A DNA stretch of 64,000 bases, taken from positions 62,001 through 126,000 of the forward strand of contig CBFIDK010000002.1 in the NCBI GenBank assembly GCA_965661345.1. The letters are read 5' to 3'. Positions 9,674 through 18,258 of this stretch are shown in pieces. Origin of the DNA: GCA-2862585 sp965661345. Its GTDB lineage: Bacteria > Bacteroidota > Bacteroidia > Flavobacteriales > UBA7312. The translations under genes were made by a program, and so were the position numbers. The notes under the pieces are model-generated. The model did no database searches. It had not been told where the DNA came from and was given only the letters and a program-made list of their open reading frames with translations. The stretch's first letter is position 1. Each line of letters starts with the position of its first letter.

Positions 9674-11203
9674 ATGAAAAAACATTTATTATTAATTTTA
9701 GGCATTGCCTTTAGTTTATCATTAATGGCTCAATTACCCAATGGCTCTGTTGCCCCTGATTTTACGGTAACTGATGTTAACGGAAATGAACACAGACTTT
9801 ACGATTATCTTGATGATGGATATACTGTAATAATAGACATTAGCGCAACATGGTGCGGCCCGTGCTGGAATTATCACGCAGGAGGAACTTTCGAAGAAAT
9901 ATGGGAAGCACATGGCCCTGCTGGAGAGCCTGGCGTTAGTACAAATACCACTGATGATGTAATGATTCTTTGGTTTGAAGGAGACCCAAATACTGGATTA
10001 GACCAATTAGAAAACAGTAACTTAGGCAACTGGTTAAACCCAAATGGCGAAGGTGAAGTTCAATTTCCAATGATAAATGACGATAATATTAGAGATTTGT
10101 ACGCCGTACCGTATTGGCCAATAATATATACCATTTGTCCGAATAAAAGGCTGACAGAGACAGGGCAAGCTAATGCTCAAACCCACTACTCTAATATTGC
10201 CAACTGTACACCTGCTACTGTAGGAAATAACGCATCAATAGTAAGTTCTACAGCAATCACAATTCCGGAAGGCTGTACCGAAAGTGCTACTGGTAATGTC
10301 ACTATTTCGGTGCAAAATTTTGGTACAGAAACCATCAATTCATTTGATGTGGAAGCCACATCAAATGGTCAATTGTTAGCAACCGAAAGCTTCAACGGAA
10401 CATTGGAAACGTATGACGTAACAACAGTCGAGTTTCAAAATCTTACTATAAGTTCTGACGTGGAATTTGTCATTACTTCAGATGACGACAACTCGGACAA
10501 TTCTTTAACTCAATTTTATAGTTTTTCAGGTGAAACGGCTCAAAAAGTCGTTGTAAAACTGTTAACTGATAGTTATGCCTCAGAAATTTATCTTGAAATT
10601 AAAGATGAAGACAACAATGTTGTTTGGAGTGAAGGCAATGAAGAAGTTGCTGGAGATTATGACACAGGCGATGAGAATGCTCCAGCAGATCCAACAAACC
10701 CTCTAACAAATAACCAATCTTACGAATGGGAAGTGAATTTGAATTCACTAGGCTGCTTGAATTTCTTTATTGGCGATTACTACGGTGACGGTCTAAATGC
10801 TGCTGCAGCTGGCGGGACTGATGGAAGTTGGTCTATTGAAACTCAAGACGGTGAATTGTTAGCACAAATGATAAATGTTAATTATCAAGGGTCTGATGAA
10901 GCTTATTTTAAAAATAATGAGATTTCTTCAATAAATGAAAATGAGAATATTAGTTTCACTATTTATCCAAATCCAGCTCGCGAAAATGCAAAACTAACAA
11001 TCAACAGTAAAGTTTATGATAATCATTCTCAATTGTCTATCATAAATGTTTTAGGTGAAGTAGTTTCTAAAGTTGATATAAAACTTAACGAAGGGATAAA
11101 TGAAATACCATTAGAGCTTGAGAATTTAAGCAATGGATTGTATTCTGTTGAACTCACTTCTTCATCTTTAAGTATATCTCAAAAGTTTATTAAGGTTGAT
11201 TAG
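9674..11203 (+). CDS. Redoxin-domain secreted protein with T9SS sorting domain (paralogue 1)
   Basis: This 509-aa exported thioredoxin-fold protein has a signal peptide (MKKHLLLILGIAFSLSLMAQ). A redoxin domain spans about 21-180: GSVAPDFTVTDVNG, then SATWCGPCWNYHAGG with active CGPC at 61-64, and a probable cis-proline segment YAVPYWPIIYTICPN. Beta-sandwich regions follow, then a block with GDYYGDGLNAAAAGGTDG near 370, similar to calcium-binding-looking repeats of other T9SS cargoes. The end is a sorting domain (IYPNPARENAKLTI, LSNGLYSVEL). The next gene is a close paralogue. A terminator follows. The family and export route are clear; substrates are unknown. Confidence 0.88.
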   Translation: MKKHLLLILGIAFSLSLMAQLPNGSVAPDFTVTDVNGNEHRLYDYLDDGYTVIIDISATWCGPCWNYHAGGTFEEIWEAHGPAGEPGVSTNTTDDVMILWFEGDPNTGLDQLENSNLGNWLNPNGEGEVQFPMINDDNIRDLYAVPYWPIIYTICPNKRLTETGQANAQTHYSNIANCTPATVGNNASIVSSTAITIPEGCTESATGNVTISVQNFGTETINSFDVEATSNGQLLATESFNGTLETYDVTTVEFQNLTISSDVEFVITSDDDNSDNSLTQFYSFSGETAQKVVVKLLTDSYASEIYLEIKDEDNNVVWSEGNEEVAGDYDTGDENAPADPTNPLTNNQSYEWEVNLNSLGCLNFFIGDYYGDGLNAAAAGGTDGSWSIETQDGELLAQMINVNYQGSDEAYFKNNEISSINENENISFTIYPNPARENAKLTINSKVYDNHSQLSIINVLGEVVSKVDIKLNEGINEIPLELENLSNGLYSVELTSSSLSISQKFIKVD

Positions 11204-11230
11204 ATAATCCCCCAAAATAAATTACTCAAA

Positions 11231-11262
11231 AGAGCAGCCACTAGAAGCTGCTCTTTTTTTTT
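11231..11262 (+). terminator. Rho-independent terminator after the first redoxin-T9SS gene
   Basis: AGAGCAGC (11231-11238) pairs with GCTGCTCT (11247-11254) around an 8-nt loop, followed by nine T residues. It separates the two tandem paralogues, which therefore appear to have separate transcripts. Confidence 0.9.
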
Positions 11263-11294
11263 ACTCTTTTTAATTTTAAACACTGTTTTTTTAT

Positions 11295-11302
11295 TAAATT
11301 TG
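11295..11302 (+). promoter_or_regulatory. Putative -7 promoter box of the second redoxin-T9SS gene
   Basis: TAAATTTG matches TAnnTTTG, 28 nt before the ATG at 11331 and just behind the preceding terminator. No good -33 element is seen. Confidence 0.55.
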
Positions 11303-11330
11303 TGGACTAAACTAATTAACAAGAAAATTT

Positions 11331-12878
11331 ATGAAAACATATTTACTAGCTTTGGTATGTTTAGTATCATTTACTTTTAATGCTACTGCTCAATTACCAG
11401 ACGGTTCAATTGCTCCAGATTTTACCACAACGGATGTCAACGGAAACCAACACAGACTTTATGATTATTTAGACCAAGGGTACACTGTAATTTTAGACAT
11501 TAGTGCTACATGGTGTGGGCCATGCTGGAACTACCACGCTGGTGGAACATTCGAAGAAATTTGGGAAGCTCATGGCCCTGCTGGAGAGCCTGGCGTTAGT
11601 GCAAATACTACTGATGATGTAATGATTCTTTGGTTTGAAGGTGATCCTGGTACTGCTCTAAGCGAACTAGAAAATAGTAACTTAGGTAACTGGCTAAACC
11701 CGAATGGAGAAGGTGAAGTGCATTTCCCTATTTGTAATGATGACGAAATCAAAGATTTATATAATTTGCCTTACTGGCCAATCATATACACTATTTGTCC
11801 AAACAGAATACTAAAAGAATCTGGTCAAGCTAGTGCACAAAACCATTACGCTAATCTTGCAGAATGTGTTGCTCCTTCTGAAGGTAACAACGCTGCATTA
11901 ATATCAGTTGAGTCAACTATTGAAGCTGTAGGTTGTGACGTAACTGCTTCTGGTAATCTTTCTGTTGTAGTACAAAATTTAGGTACTGAATTATTAACCT
12001 CATTCACTGTAGACGTTATGATTAACGGAGAGTCTGCTATGTCTGAAACTTTTAATGGTGCTTTAGAAGTATATCAAATTACAACAATTGACTTTGGCAA
12101 CTTAACTGTCGATACTGAATCAATTGAGATTGTAATTTCTTCAACTGACGATAACGATGCTGATAATTCGTTAACTCAATCATTCAGTTTTAACTCTGGC
12201 GAAACAGACGCTGAAGTAACTGTTGAGCTACTTACTGATGGCTACGCTAGTGAAATCTATTTGGAAATCACAGATGAGAACGGTGCAGTAGTTTGGTCTG
12301 AAGGAAACGAGAATATAGCTGGAAATTATGATACAGGTAGTGAGAATGCTCCAGCCGACCAAACTGATCCTTTTACAAATTATCAAAATTATGAGTGGAC
12401 AGTTAACCTTCCATCTGTTGGTTGCTATACTTTCCTAATTGGAGATTATTATGGTGACGGTTTAAATTCTTCTGCTTATGGTGGAACTGATGGAAACTGG
12501 TCAGTAAAAAATAACACCAACACTACAATCGCTCAAATGACAGCAGCAGATTATATTGGTCAAGATGATGCTTCGTTCTTGAATAATGAAGCTTCAGATC
12601 CATCTAGTATAGACGAATTGGCTATCTCTGCATTAGCTGTTTACCCTAATCCGGTACAATCTGATGCTAAGTTATCTTTCAGTCTTTCACAATCATCTGA
12701 TGTTAGACTTGATGTATTGAACGTCTTAGGCGAAACGGTTATGTCAAACATCTATTCTTTAGGTGCTGGCAATAACAACATAGATTTAAACGTTGATAAA
12801 ATGACTAACGGAATTTACTTTGCTCACCTAACAATTGATGGTGAAATGAGCACTGTTAAAATTACAGTTAGCAAGTAA
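11331..12878 (+). CDS. Redoxin-domain secreted protein with T9SS sorting domain (paralogue 2)
   Basis: This 515-aa paralogue of the preceding gene has the same architecture. A signal peptide ends FNATAQ at about residue 21, followed by a redoxin domain with SATWCGPCWNYHAGG (CGPC at 62-65), beta-sandwich regions, the GDYYGDGLNSSAYGGTDG block, and a sorting domain (VYPNPVQSDAKLSF, MTNGIYFAHLTIDG). Identity to paralogue 1 is high throughout the redoxin domain and the GDYYGDG block, and lower between them. Both cysteines are kept, so thiol-disulfide activity is plausible. It has its own promoter box and a terminator on each side. Confidence 0.88.
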   Translation: MKTYLLALVCLVSFTFNATAQLPDGSIAPDFTTTDVNGNQHRLYDYLDQGYTVILDISATWCGPCWNYHAGGTFEEIWEAHGPAGEPGVSANTTDDVMILWFEGDPGTALSELENSNLGNWLNPNGEGEVHFPICNDDEIKDLYNLPYWPIIYTICPNRILKESGQASAQNHYANLAECVAPSEGNNAALISVESTIEAVGCDVTASGNLSVVVQNLGTELLTSFTVDVMINGESAMSETFNGALEVYQITTIDFGNLTVDTESIEIVISSTDDNDADNSLTQSFSFNSGETDAEVTVELLTDGYASEIYLEITDENGAVVWSEGNENIAGNYDTGSENAPADQTDPFTNYQNYEWTVNLPSVGCYTFLIGDYYGDGLNSSAYGGTDGNWSVKNNTNTTIAQMTAADYIGQDDASFLNNEASDPSSIDELAISALAVYPNPVQSDAKLSFSLSQSSDVRLDVLNVLGETVMSNIYSLGAGNNNIDLNVDKMTNGIYFAHLTIDGEMSTVKITVSK

Positions 12879-12900
12879 GAGTTAATTTGCTAAAAACAAA

Positions 12901-12943
12901 AAAGGTCAGTAGATTAGCCAAAACTAATTTCTGACCTTTTTTT
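12901..12943 (+). terminator. Rho-independent terminator after the second redoxin-T9SS gene
   Basis: AAAGGTCAG (12901-12909) pairs with CTGACCTTT (12931-12939) and is followed by a T run. The inner arms TAGATTAG and CTAATTT can extend the pairing. It separates the redoxin-T9SS genes from the tlpA-like gene at 12965. Confidence 0.85.
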
Positions 12944-12964
12944 AATGCTTAAAATAAAACTACT

Positions 12965-13456
12965 ATGAAAAAATTCCTTTTAATTTCAGCTCTAATCAGC
13001 ATCAATATTATCGCTTTTTCACAAAACAGAGCGCTTCCAAAAGTTGATTTAAAAACTTTAGATAACAACACCATTAATACTTCGGAGTTTGATAACGACG
13101 GCAATCCAATTGTTATCAGTTTTTGGGCTACATGGTGTAAACCTTGCGTAAAAGAACTTACTAATATTGCAGAAGTGTACGAAGATTGGCAAGATGAAAC
13201 AGGAGTGAAAATCATTGCTATTTCTATTGACGACGCAAGAAACATGTCAAAAGTAAAACCAAAAGTAAATGCTGAAATGTGGGATTACGAAGTCTATTGC
13301 GATCCTAATGGCGACCTCAAAAGAGCCATGGGTGTTGGGTCTGTGCCACACACATTTTTACTAAATGAAAACAAGGAAATCGTGTATCAGCATACTGGCT
13401 ATAAAGATGGTGATGAATACGATTTGTTTAAGAAAATAAAAGCATTAGTAAAATAA
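12965..13456 (+). CDS. TlpA/ResA-like thiol-disulfide oxidoreductase
   Basis: The 163-aa exported thioredoxin-fold protein probably acts in the periplasm. It has a signal peptide (MKKFLLISALISINIIAFSQ), then a domain with ISFWATWCKPCVKELTNI, where CKPC at 58-61 is the redox pair. The cis-proline loop is GVGSVPHTFLLN. TlpA/ResA proteins reduce protein disulfides, for example in apocytochromes or secreted proteins. The DUF6029 gene begins 3 nt downstream and an Omp28-like lipoprotein follows that, so this is probably the first gene of an operon reaching at least 17470. Confidence 0.9.
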   Translation: MKKFLLISALISINIIAFSQNRALPKVDLKTLDNNTINTSEFDNDGNPIVISFWATWCKPCVKELTNIAEVYEDWQDETGVKIIAISIDDARNMSKVKPKVNAEMWDYEVYCDPNGDLKRAMGVGSVPHTFLLNENKEIVYQHTGYKDGDEYDLFKKIKALVK

Positions 13457-13459
13457 ATT

Positions 13460-15118
13460 ATGCGAAAACTCACTTTTATTATTGCCTGTAGTTTTATTCC
13501 CTTTCTGACTTGGGCACAAGATAATTCAAGCGGTACTATTCAAGGTGATTTCAATCTAAGTACCCAAAGCTATTATGAAGACCCTGCTATAAATGCTGTT
13601 GGTGTAGATGAATTCATTTTAATGAACGCCTATTCGAACATCCGATACACAAAAGGAAATTTCACTGCCGGTGTTCGTTTCGAGAGTTATTTAAATGTAT
13701 TGCAAGGTTTTGAATCAAATTTCAATGGCAATGGCATTCCTTATAGGTTTGCACAATACAACGTCAATGGCTTGGACATTACTGTTGGTAATTTTTACGA
13801 GCAGTTTGGAAATGGATTAATCTTTAGAAGTTACGAAGAAAAAACATTAGGAATAGACAATGTTATGGATGGCGTTAGGTTAAAATACAGCCCACTTAAA
13901 GGGTTATCCCTTAAAGGCTTTGTTGCCACACAACGCTTATTCTGGGAGCAAGGACCAGGAATTATCAGAGGGTTTGATGCTGAACTAAATCTTAATGACG
14001 CTATTTCATCCTTAGAGAACAGTAAAACAAATGCTATCCTTGGCGGTAGTTTTGTAAGTCGTTTTGAGGAAGATAATAATCCAGTTTTTAACTTACCTGA
14101 AAATGTTGCTGCTTACGCTATTCGTACAACCGTAAATAGAGGAAAAATTTCATTTAACTCAGAATATGCCTATAAATATAATGACCCTGCTGGTAGTGTA
14201 ACCTATAACAACTATGCACCTGGAAATGGCTTAATGACAAACATTTCTTATTCTCAAAGAGGACTAGGAATAGTGCTAGAGGCTCATCGTGTAGATAATA
14301 TGGATTATCGCTCTAAAAGAGGCGCAACAGGAAAAGAATTGACCTTAAATTACATCCCTGCCATTAGTAAACAACACGCTTACACTTTGGCTGCATTCTA
14401 CCCTTTTGCCACTCAGCCTTCAGGAGAGTTGGGCTTTCAAGGGGAAATAAACTACACTTTCAAAAAGAAAAGTAAATTAGGGGGGAAATACGGCACTCAA
14501 GTAGCCGTTAATTATTCAAGAATAAACGCTTTGAATGGTGGACCTTCAGAACTAACTATTAACAGAGACCACAGTCCTGCATTCTTTAGTGTCGCAAATG
14601 AAGAACTCTACTTCAGAGATTTGAACTTCGACATTAAAAAGAAAATTAGTAAAAAGGTAAAACTAATGCTAAACTATCTAGATGTCATTTACAATAAGGA
14701 TGTGATAGAAGGGAAAATCATTGGCAAAAACGTACATGCTCGAATAGGAATTGCTGAAGTCAATTATAAACTTAAACCTAAACACACTATAAGAAGTGAG
14801 TTTCAATACCTCTCAGTTGATAAAAGTGATGAATACTACAAAGACCAAGGCGATTGGGTAATGGGTTTAGTTGAATATTCCTTTTCACCACACTGGTTTT
14901 TTGCTTTTGTAGATCAATATAATGGCGGATATACTAGTGAAGGGAAAAGCTACGACGCTGTGCATTATCTGAACATTAGTTGTGGATATACTAAAGGAAC
15001 AAATCGTTTTGAATTAGGCTATGGAAAAGTGAGAGAAGGTATTTTTTGTGTCGGTGGCGTATGTCGAAACGTGCCATCATCAAATGGCTTTACGCTTAAT
15101 ATAACTTCAAGCTTTTAA
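13460..15118 (+). CDS. DUF6029-like outer-membrane barrel protein
   Basis: The 552 aa start with a signal peptide ending FLTWAQ. The mature part has many alternating hydrophobic/polar strands rich in aromatics and glycine, typical of a beta-barrel. One segment is TVGNFYEQFGNGLIFRSYEE. It ends in an outer-membrane-type terminal strand (GFTLNITSSF, C-terminal Phe). A CVGGVC pair lies near the C terminus (about 534-539), unusual for a barrel and notable beside thiol-redox genes. I recognise it as DUF6029-like, of unknown function. It lies 3 nt after the tlpA-like gene and 2 nt before the Omp28-like lipoprotein. Confidence 0.78.
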   Translation: MRKLTFIIACSFIPFLTWAQDNSSGTIQGDFNLSTQSYYEDPAINAVGVDEFILMNAYSNIRYTKGNFTAGVRFESYLNVLQGFESNFNGNGIPYRFAQYNVNGLDITVGNFYEQFGNGLIFRSYEEKTLGIDNVMDGVRLKYSPLKGLSLKGFVATQRLFWEQGPGIIRGFDAELNLNDAISSLENSKTNAILGGSFVSRFEEDNNPVFNLPENVAAYAIRTTVNRGKISFNSEYAYKYNDPAGSVTYNNYAPGNGLMTNISYSQRGLGIVLEAHRVDNMDYRSKRGATGKELTLNYIPAISKQHAYTLAAFYPFATQPSGELGFQGEINYTFKKKSKLGGKYGTQVAVNYSRINALNGGPSELTINRDHSPAFFSVANEELYFRDLNFDIKKKISKKVKLMLNYLDVIYNKDVIEGKIIGKNVHARIGIAEVNYKLKPKHTIRSEFQYLSVDKSDEYYKDQGDWVMGLVEYSFSPHWFFAFVDQYNGGYTSEGKSYDAVHYLNISCGYTKGTNRFELGYGKVREGIFCVGGVCRNVPSSNGFTLNITSSF

Positions 15119-15120
15119 TT

Positions 15121-15909
15121 ATGAAACAGACCTATTACATATTTCTTAGTCTTCTTTTACTAAGTTTAACGTTTTCATGCGATACCATTGAAAAAGACAA
15201 TTTCACAGACCCTGGAGCAAGTTTTCCTTGGCTAGGCAAAAAAGTCCTTATCGAGGATTTTACGGGCTACAAGTGCACCAACTGCCCAGCAGCTTCAACT
15301 GAATTACATACCATTGAAGAATTGTATACTGATAAAGTGATTGGTATTGCCGTTCATGCTGGATTTTTCGCACAACCAAGTGGTGTTTTTGTTACAGACT
15401 TTAGAACAGATGAAGGCGAAGAGTTAGTTGAATTTTTTGAGCCTTCAGCTTTTCCAATAGGGATGGTAAACAGAATAGGTTATCCAGAGAATGCACTTAT
15501 AGAATACACTGACTGGGCAACTGAAGTAAGCAGTCAACTGCTACAAGCACCGACTATTGAACTTTCAATTTCTGAAGAAAACAATATTATAAACGTAGAA
15601 GCAAGACGACTTTCAGATGACAATAATAGTTTGAAATTGGTAGTGTGTATTACCGAAGATGGTGTTATTTATAAGCAAATTGATGGCTCAGACTTAATTG
15701 AAGATTATGAACATAATCATATGTTAAGAAAAGTACTAAACGGTACTTGGGGCAGCAGTATACAGTTGAGCAATACAACCTCTACCTTTAGCTACAACTA
15801 CACGCTTGACGATTCTTGGGTAAGAAGTAACTGTAATGTCGTGGCATTCGTATATGATAATAGTAATAAAGAAGTTTTACAAGCAGAGAAGATTCACCTA
15901 ACTGATTAA
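15121..15909 (+). CDS. Omp28-related lipoprotein with CxxC motif
   Basis: The 262-aa predicted lipoprotein has signal LLLLSLTFSC with lipidated Cys20. A thioredoxin-like segment reads VLIEDFTGYKCTNCPAAS, with CTNC at 52-55 in the same position as CSYC of the 8572-9663 protein. The region around LRKVLNGTWG resembles LRHLPLGTWG in that protein, so the two are homologous beyond the CxxC. This one lacks a T9SS domain and is predicted to stay membrane-anchored. It sits 2 nt after the barrel gene. Function is unknown; an electron-accepting or metal-binding thiol role is inference only. Confidence 0.83.
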   Translation: MKQTYYIFLSLLLLSLTFSCDTIEKDNFTDPGASFPWLGKKVLIEDFTGYKCTNCPAASTELHTIEELYTDKVIGIAVHAGFFAQPSGVFVTDFRTDEGEELVEFFEPSAFPIGMVNRIGYPENALIEYTDWATEVSSQLLQAPTIELSISEENNIINVEARRLSDDNNSLKLVVCITEDGVIYKQIDGSDLIEDYEHNHMLRKVLNGTWGSSIQLSNTTSTFSYNYTLDDSWVRSNCNVVAFVYDNSNKEVLQAEKIHLTD

Positions 15910-15920
15910 AGAGATTGGAA

Positions 15921-16883
15921 ATGAAAATCATCTTAATCTTAACTTTAATTCTATCATTTCTTTTTTCTAATGCTCAACAAAGCTCAGTAGAAAATAACGA
16001 AGATGTATCGTCTTTTTTATCGGCATATTTCTCACCCTTTGCAAACAGTATAGGCGCGGGTTTAAACAACGGCTGGTACAATACGGCAAAACCTCATAAA
16101 CCCGCTGGTTTTGACGTGAGTCTCACAATAAATTTAATTACTATTTCAGATGAGATGAAGTTTTTTAATCCAAACGACATCTCTAATTTTAGTAGTAGTG
16201 ACAATTCTACTCCAACTATACTTGGCGATGGAATGGGCGCAAGCATCGACTATACTAGCGATGATTTTTCGGCTACATTTACAATGCCTGAACAGAATAT
16301 CGCTTTAACATCACTTCCAGTACCGACCTTAAACGCTGGCATTGGACTGTTTAAAGGCACTGAACTAAATATAAGGTATATTCCAACTTATGCATTCGAT
16401 ATCGGCTTCATAGGCGAAGGCTCAGTCGAATTATATGGTGGTGGGATTAAACATGACATTCTTCAATGGATACCAGTGGTAAATAAATTACCTTTTGACC
16501 TGTCTGTTCAAGGAGCATTAAGCAAATTCAAAACTTCTTTTGAAGTTGAAAGTAGAGGTGTGAAACAAGATGTTAGTTTAAACATAAATACCAATACATA
16601 TAACCTCATACTTTCTAAGAAATTTGCTTTAATCACAGCTTACGGAAGTATTGGCTATAATTCAGTGAGTACATCTTTCAGTTCTAATACCAATTTTGAG
16701 CTAGGAAGCGGGAATAATACTATTTCGTTTAATATTCCTGTAGAATTAGAGTTTGAAGCTCAATCAGTATTTCAGGCAGCTGCGGGAGTTAGGCTTCAAT
16801 TTGCTATATTTACTGTCTATGCCAGTCAGACTTTCTCAGACTACCCTATAACCTCAGCTGGCTTTGGTGTAAGTTTTAGATGA
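15921..16883 (+). CDS. DUF6588-like exported protein, probable outer-membrane barrel
   Basis: ATG 15921 was chosen over TTG 15915, giving 320 aa with signal MKIILILTLILSFLFSNAQ. The mature N terminus contains YFSPFANSIGAGLNNGWYNTA, followed by strand-like segments and the ending FSDYPITSAGFGVSFR. This pattern matches the DUF6588 family of Bacteroidetes exported proteins, and a barrel is likely. There are no cysteines and no sorting domain. It starts 11 nt after the lipoprotein gene, and its stop overlaps the next start by 4 nt. Function unknown. Confidence 0.72.
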   Translation: MKIILILTLILSFLFSNAQQSSVENNEDVSSFLSAYFSPFANSIGAGLNNGWYNTAKPHKPAGFDVSLTINLITISDEMKFFNPNDISNFSSSDNSTPTILGDGMGASIDYTSDDFSATFTMPEQNIALTSLPVPTLNAGIGLFKGTELNIRYIPTYAFDIGFIGEGSVELYGGGIKHDILQWIPVVNKLPFDLSVQGALSKFKTSFEVESRGVKQDVSLNINTNTYNLILSKKFALITAYGSIGYNSVSTSFSSNTNFELGSGNNTISFNIPVELEFEAQSVFQAAAGVRLQFAIFTVYASQTFSDYPITSAGFGVSFR

Positions 16884-17470
16884 TTCAATTAAAATTAACA
16901 TTTATTTATGTACTTGTTGCTGGAGTACTTTCGGCACAAAACTTCAAAGCAGGAGCTATTGGAGGAATAAGTACGTCACAAGTTTCTGGAGATCAATTAG
17001 GCGGCTTTAATAAAGTAGGAGTAAAATTAGGCTCATTTGTAAATCATCCTATTAATTCAGCGACTAGAGGTGAGCTTGCAATGTATTATATTGATAAAGG
17101 GAGTAATGACCTCAATAGTAATTTTCGCATTGACTTGTCCTACATTGAAACTTCATGGTCAATACAAAAAACATCCAAAGGGTTTATTTACGAAGGCGGA
17201 TTGCTTTTTTCAATATTAGTAGATGGTAAAACCTATGATATATATGGTTATGAAGACATCACAAAAGGTGACTTCAATAAAATTGACATTGGGGCTAAAT
17301 TAGCGGCAGGAATTAAATTAAAACCAAAGCTTCTTATGTTTTGGGAAATCACGAATTCTCTACCATTTACACCCTTTCAAGACCACCCTGGCGGAGCTAG
17401 TTACGGCTTAAACAAAGGTAAATATAATTCCATATTAAGTTTTTCTTTGCGATATTTGTACTCTAAATGA
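16880..17470 (+). CDS. Small outer-membrane beta-barrel protein (porin-like)
   Basis: The 196-aa exported protein has signal peptide MIQLKLTFIYVLVAGVLSAQ. The mature protein starts FKAGAIGGISTSQVSGDQLG and has strand-like repeats with turn glycines and the ending ILSFSLRYLYSK. This is the pattern of the Bacteroidetes 8-stranded outer-membrane barrel family. Start and stop overlap both neighbours by 4 nt (ATGA), so it is cotranscribed with the DUF6588-like gene and ubiX. Exact function unknown. Confidence 0.75.
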   Translation: MIQLKLTFIYVLVAGVLSAQNFKAGAIGGISTSQVSGDQLGGFNKVGVKLGSFVNHPINSATRGELAMYYIDKGSNDLNSNFRIDLSYIETSWSIQKTSKGFIYEGGLLFSILVDGKTYDIYGYEDITKGDFNKIDIGAKLAAGIKLKPKLLMFWEITNSLPFTPFQDHPGGASYGLNKGKYNSILSFSLRYLYSK

Positions 17471-18036
17471 GTAAGAAACAAAAAATAGTCGTTTCAGTTA
17501 GTGGAGCAAGTGGCGCTATATACGCTAAAGTCCTGTTTGACAGACTACAACAACTTTCAGATCAAATTGACGAAGTTGGTGTGCTTATGTCCGAAAATGC
17601 TAAATATGTATGGCAAACAGAGCTTGGAAATAACGATTATAAAAAATTACCGTACAAATTTTATTCTGCACAAGATTTTACCGCTCCGTTTGCATCGGGC
17701 TCTGCTCGTTTTGAAACAATGATTATTTGTCCATGTTCTATGGGAACACTTGGGCGTATCGCTCAGGGGATTTCCAACGACCTTACCACTAGATCTGCAG
17801 ATGTTATTTTAAAAGAAAGAAGAAAACTCATTTTGGTTGCAAGAGATACCCCTCTTAATCTTATTCATATCAACAATATGAAAACCATCACAGAAGCTGG
17901 TGGTATTATCTGTCCTGCAACACCTTCATTTTACAGCAACCCTACCTCATTTGATGAACTCGCTGCTACTGTAGTTGACAGAGTAATTTCGCTTAGTGGA
18001 TTAGAACTAGACTCCTATCAGTGGGGCAATAAATAG
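17467..18036 (+). CDS. ubiX: Flavin prenyltransferase UbiX
   Basis: UbiX attaches a dimethylallyl group to FMN, producing the prenylated flavin used by UbiD decarboxylases. The 189-aa length is typical. VVSVSGASGAIYA near residue 10 is the flavin-binding loop. MIICPCSMGTLGRIAQGISNDL near 85-106 and the RRKLILVARDTPLN segment are family signatures. No ubiD is in the window. It overlaps the outer-membrane protein gene upstream by 4 nt, which looks like operon proximity rather than functional relation. Confidence 0.94.
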   Translation: MSKKQKIVVSVSGASGAIYAKVLFDRLQQLSDQIDEVGVLMSENAKYVWQTELGNNDYKKLPYKFYSAQDFTAPFASGSARFETMIICPCSMGTLGRIAQGISNDLTTRSADVILKERRKLILVARDTPLNLIHINNMKTITEAGGIICPATPSFYSNPTSFDELAATVVDRVISLSGLELDSYQWGNK

Positions 18037-18066
18037 AATAGTTTTTACGTTTTAGTGTAAACTATT
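18037..18066 (+). promoter_or_regulatory. Hairpin in the ubiX-small gene intergenic region
   Basis: AATAGTTT plus AC (18037-18048, with a 2-nt T bulge) can pair with GTAAACTATT (18057-18066) around an 8-nt loop. It has no T run and lies 6 nt before the ATG of the small gene. It is not a canonical terminator; an mRNA stability or translation-control element is possible. Confidence 0.4.
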
Positions 18067-18072
18067 TAAAGT

Positions 18073-18258
18073 ATGCTCAAGTTCTGTCAAACTATTTTAC
18101 AAAAAGTTTCTTTTGATAAAGATTTATTTAAAAAAGAATTAAGGAAATCAGCTGGTCTATTAAACAAACACGAGTTAATCTTATTAAAAATTTGGTGTTT
18201 AACTACTTTTTCTGATTATAAAAATGTAATAATTGAGGTATTTGAAAATACTATTTAA
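18073..18258 (+). CDS. Conserved small hypothetical protein (61 aa)
   Basis: The reading frame encodes a charged helical protein: KFCQTILQKVSFDKDLFKKEL, then LLNKHELILLKIWCLTTF. From memory, the pattern KFC..IL.KVSFD..LF.KEL...L......L..WC recurs as a stand-alone protein of about 60 aa in other Bacteroidetes, which is why I keep this short ORF. It has no signal peptide or membrane segment. Two conserved-looking cysteines (C5 and the WC Cys) may matter. It overlaps the end of queG on the other strand by 8 nt. Function unknown. Confidence 0.65.
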   Translation: MLKFCQTILQKVSFDKDLFKKELRKSAGLLNKHELILLKIWCLTTFSDYKNVIIEVFENTI

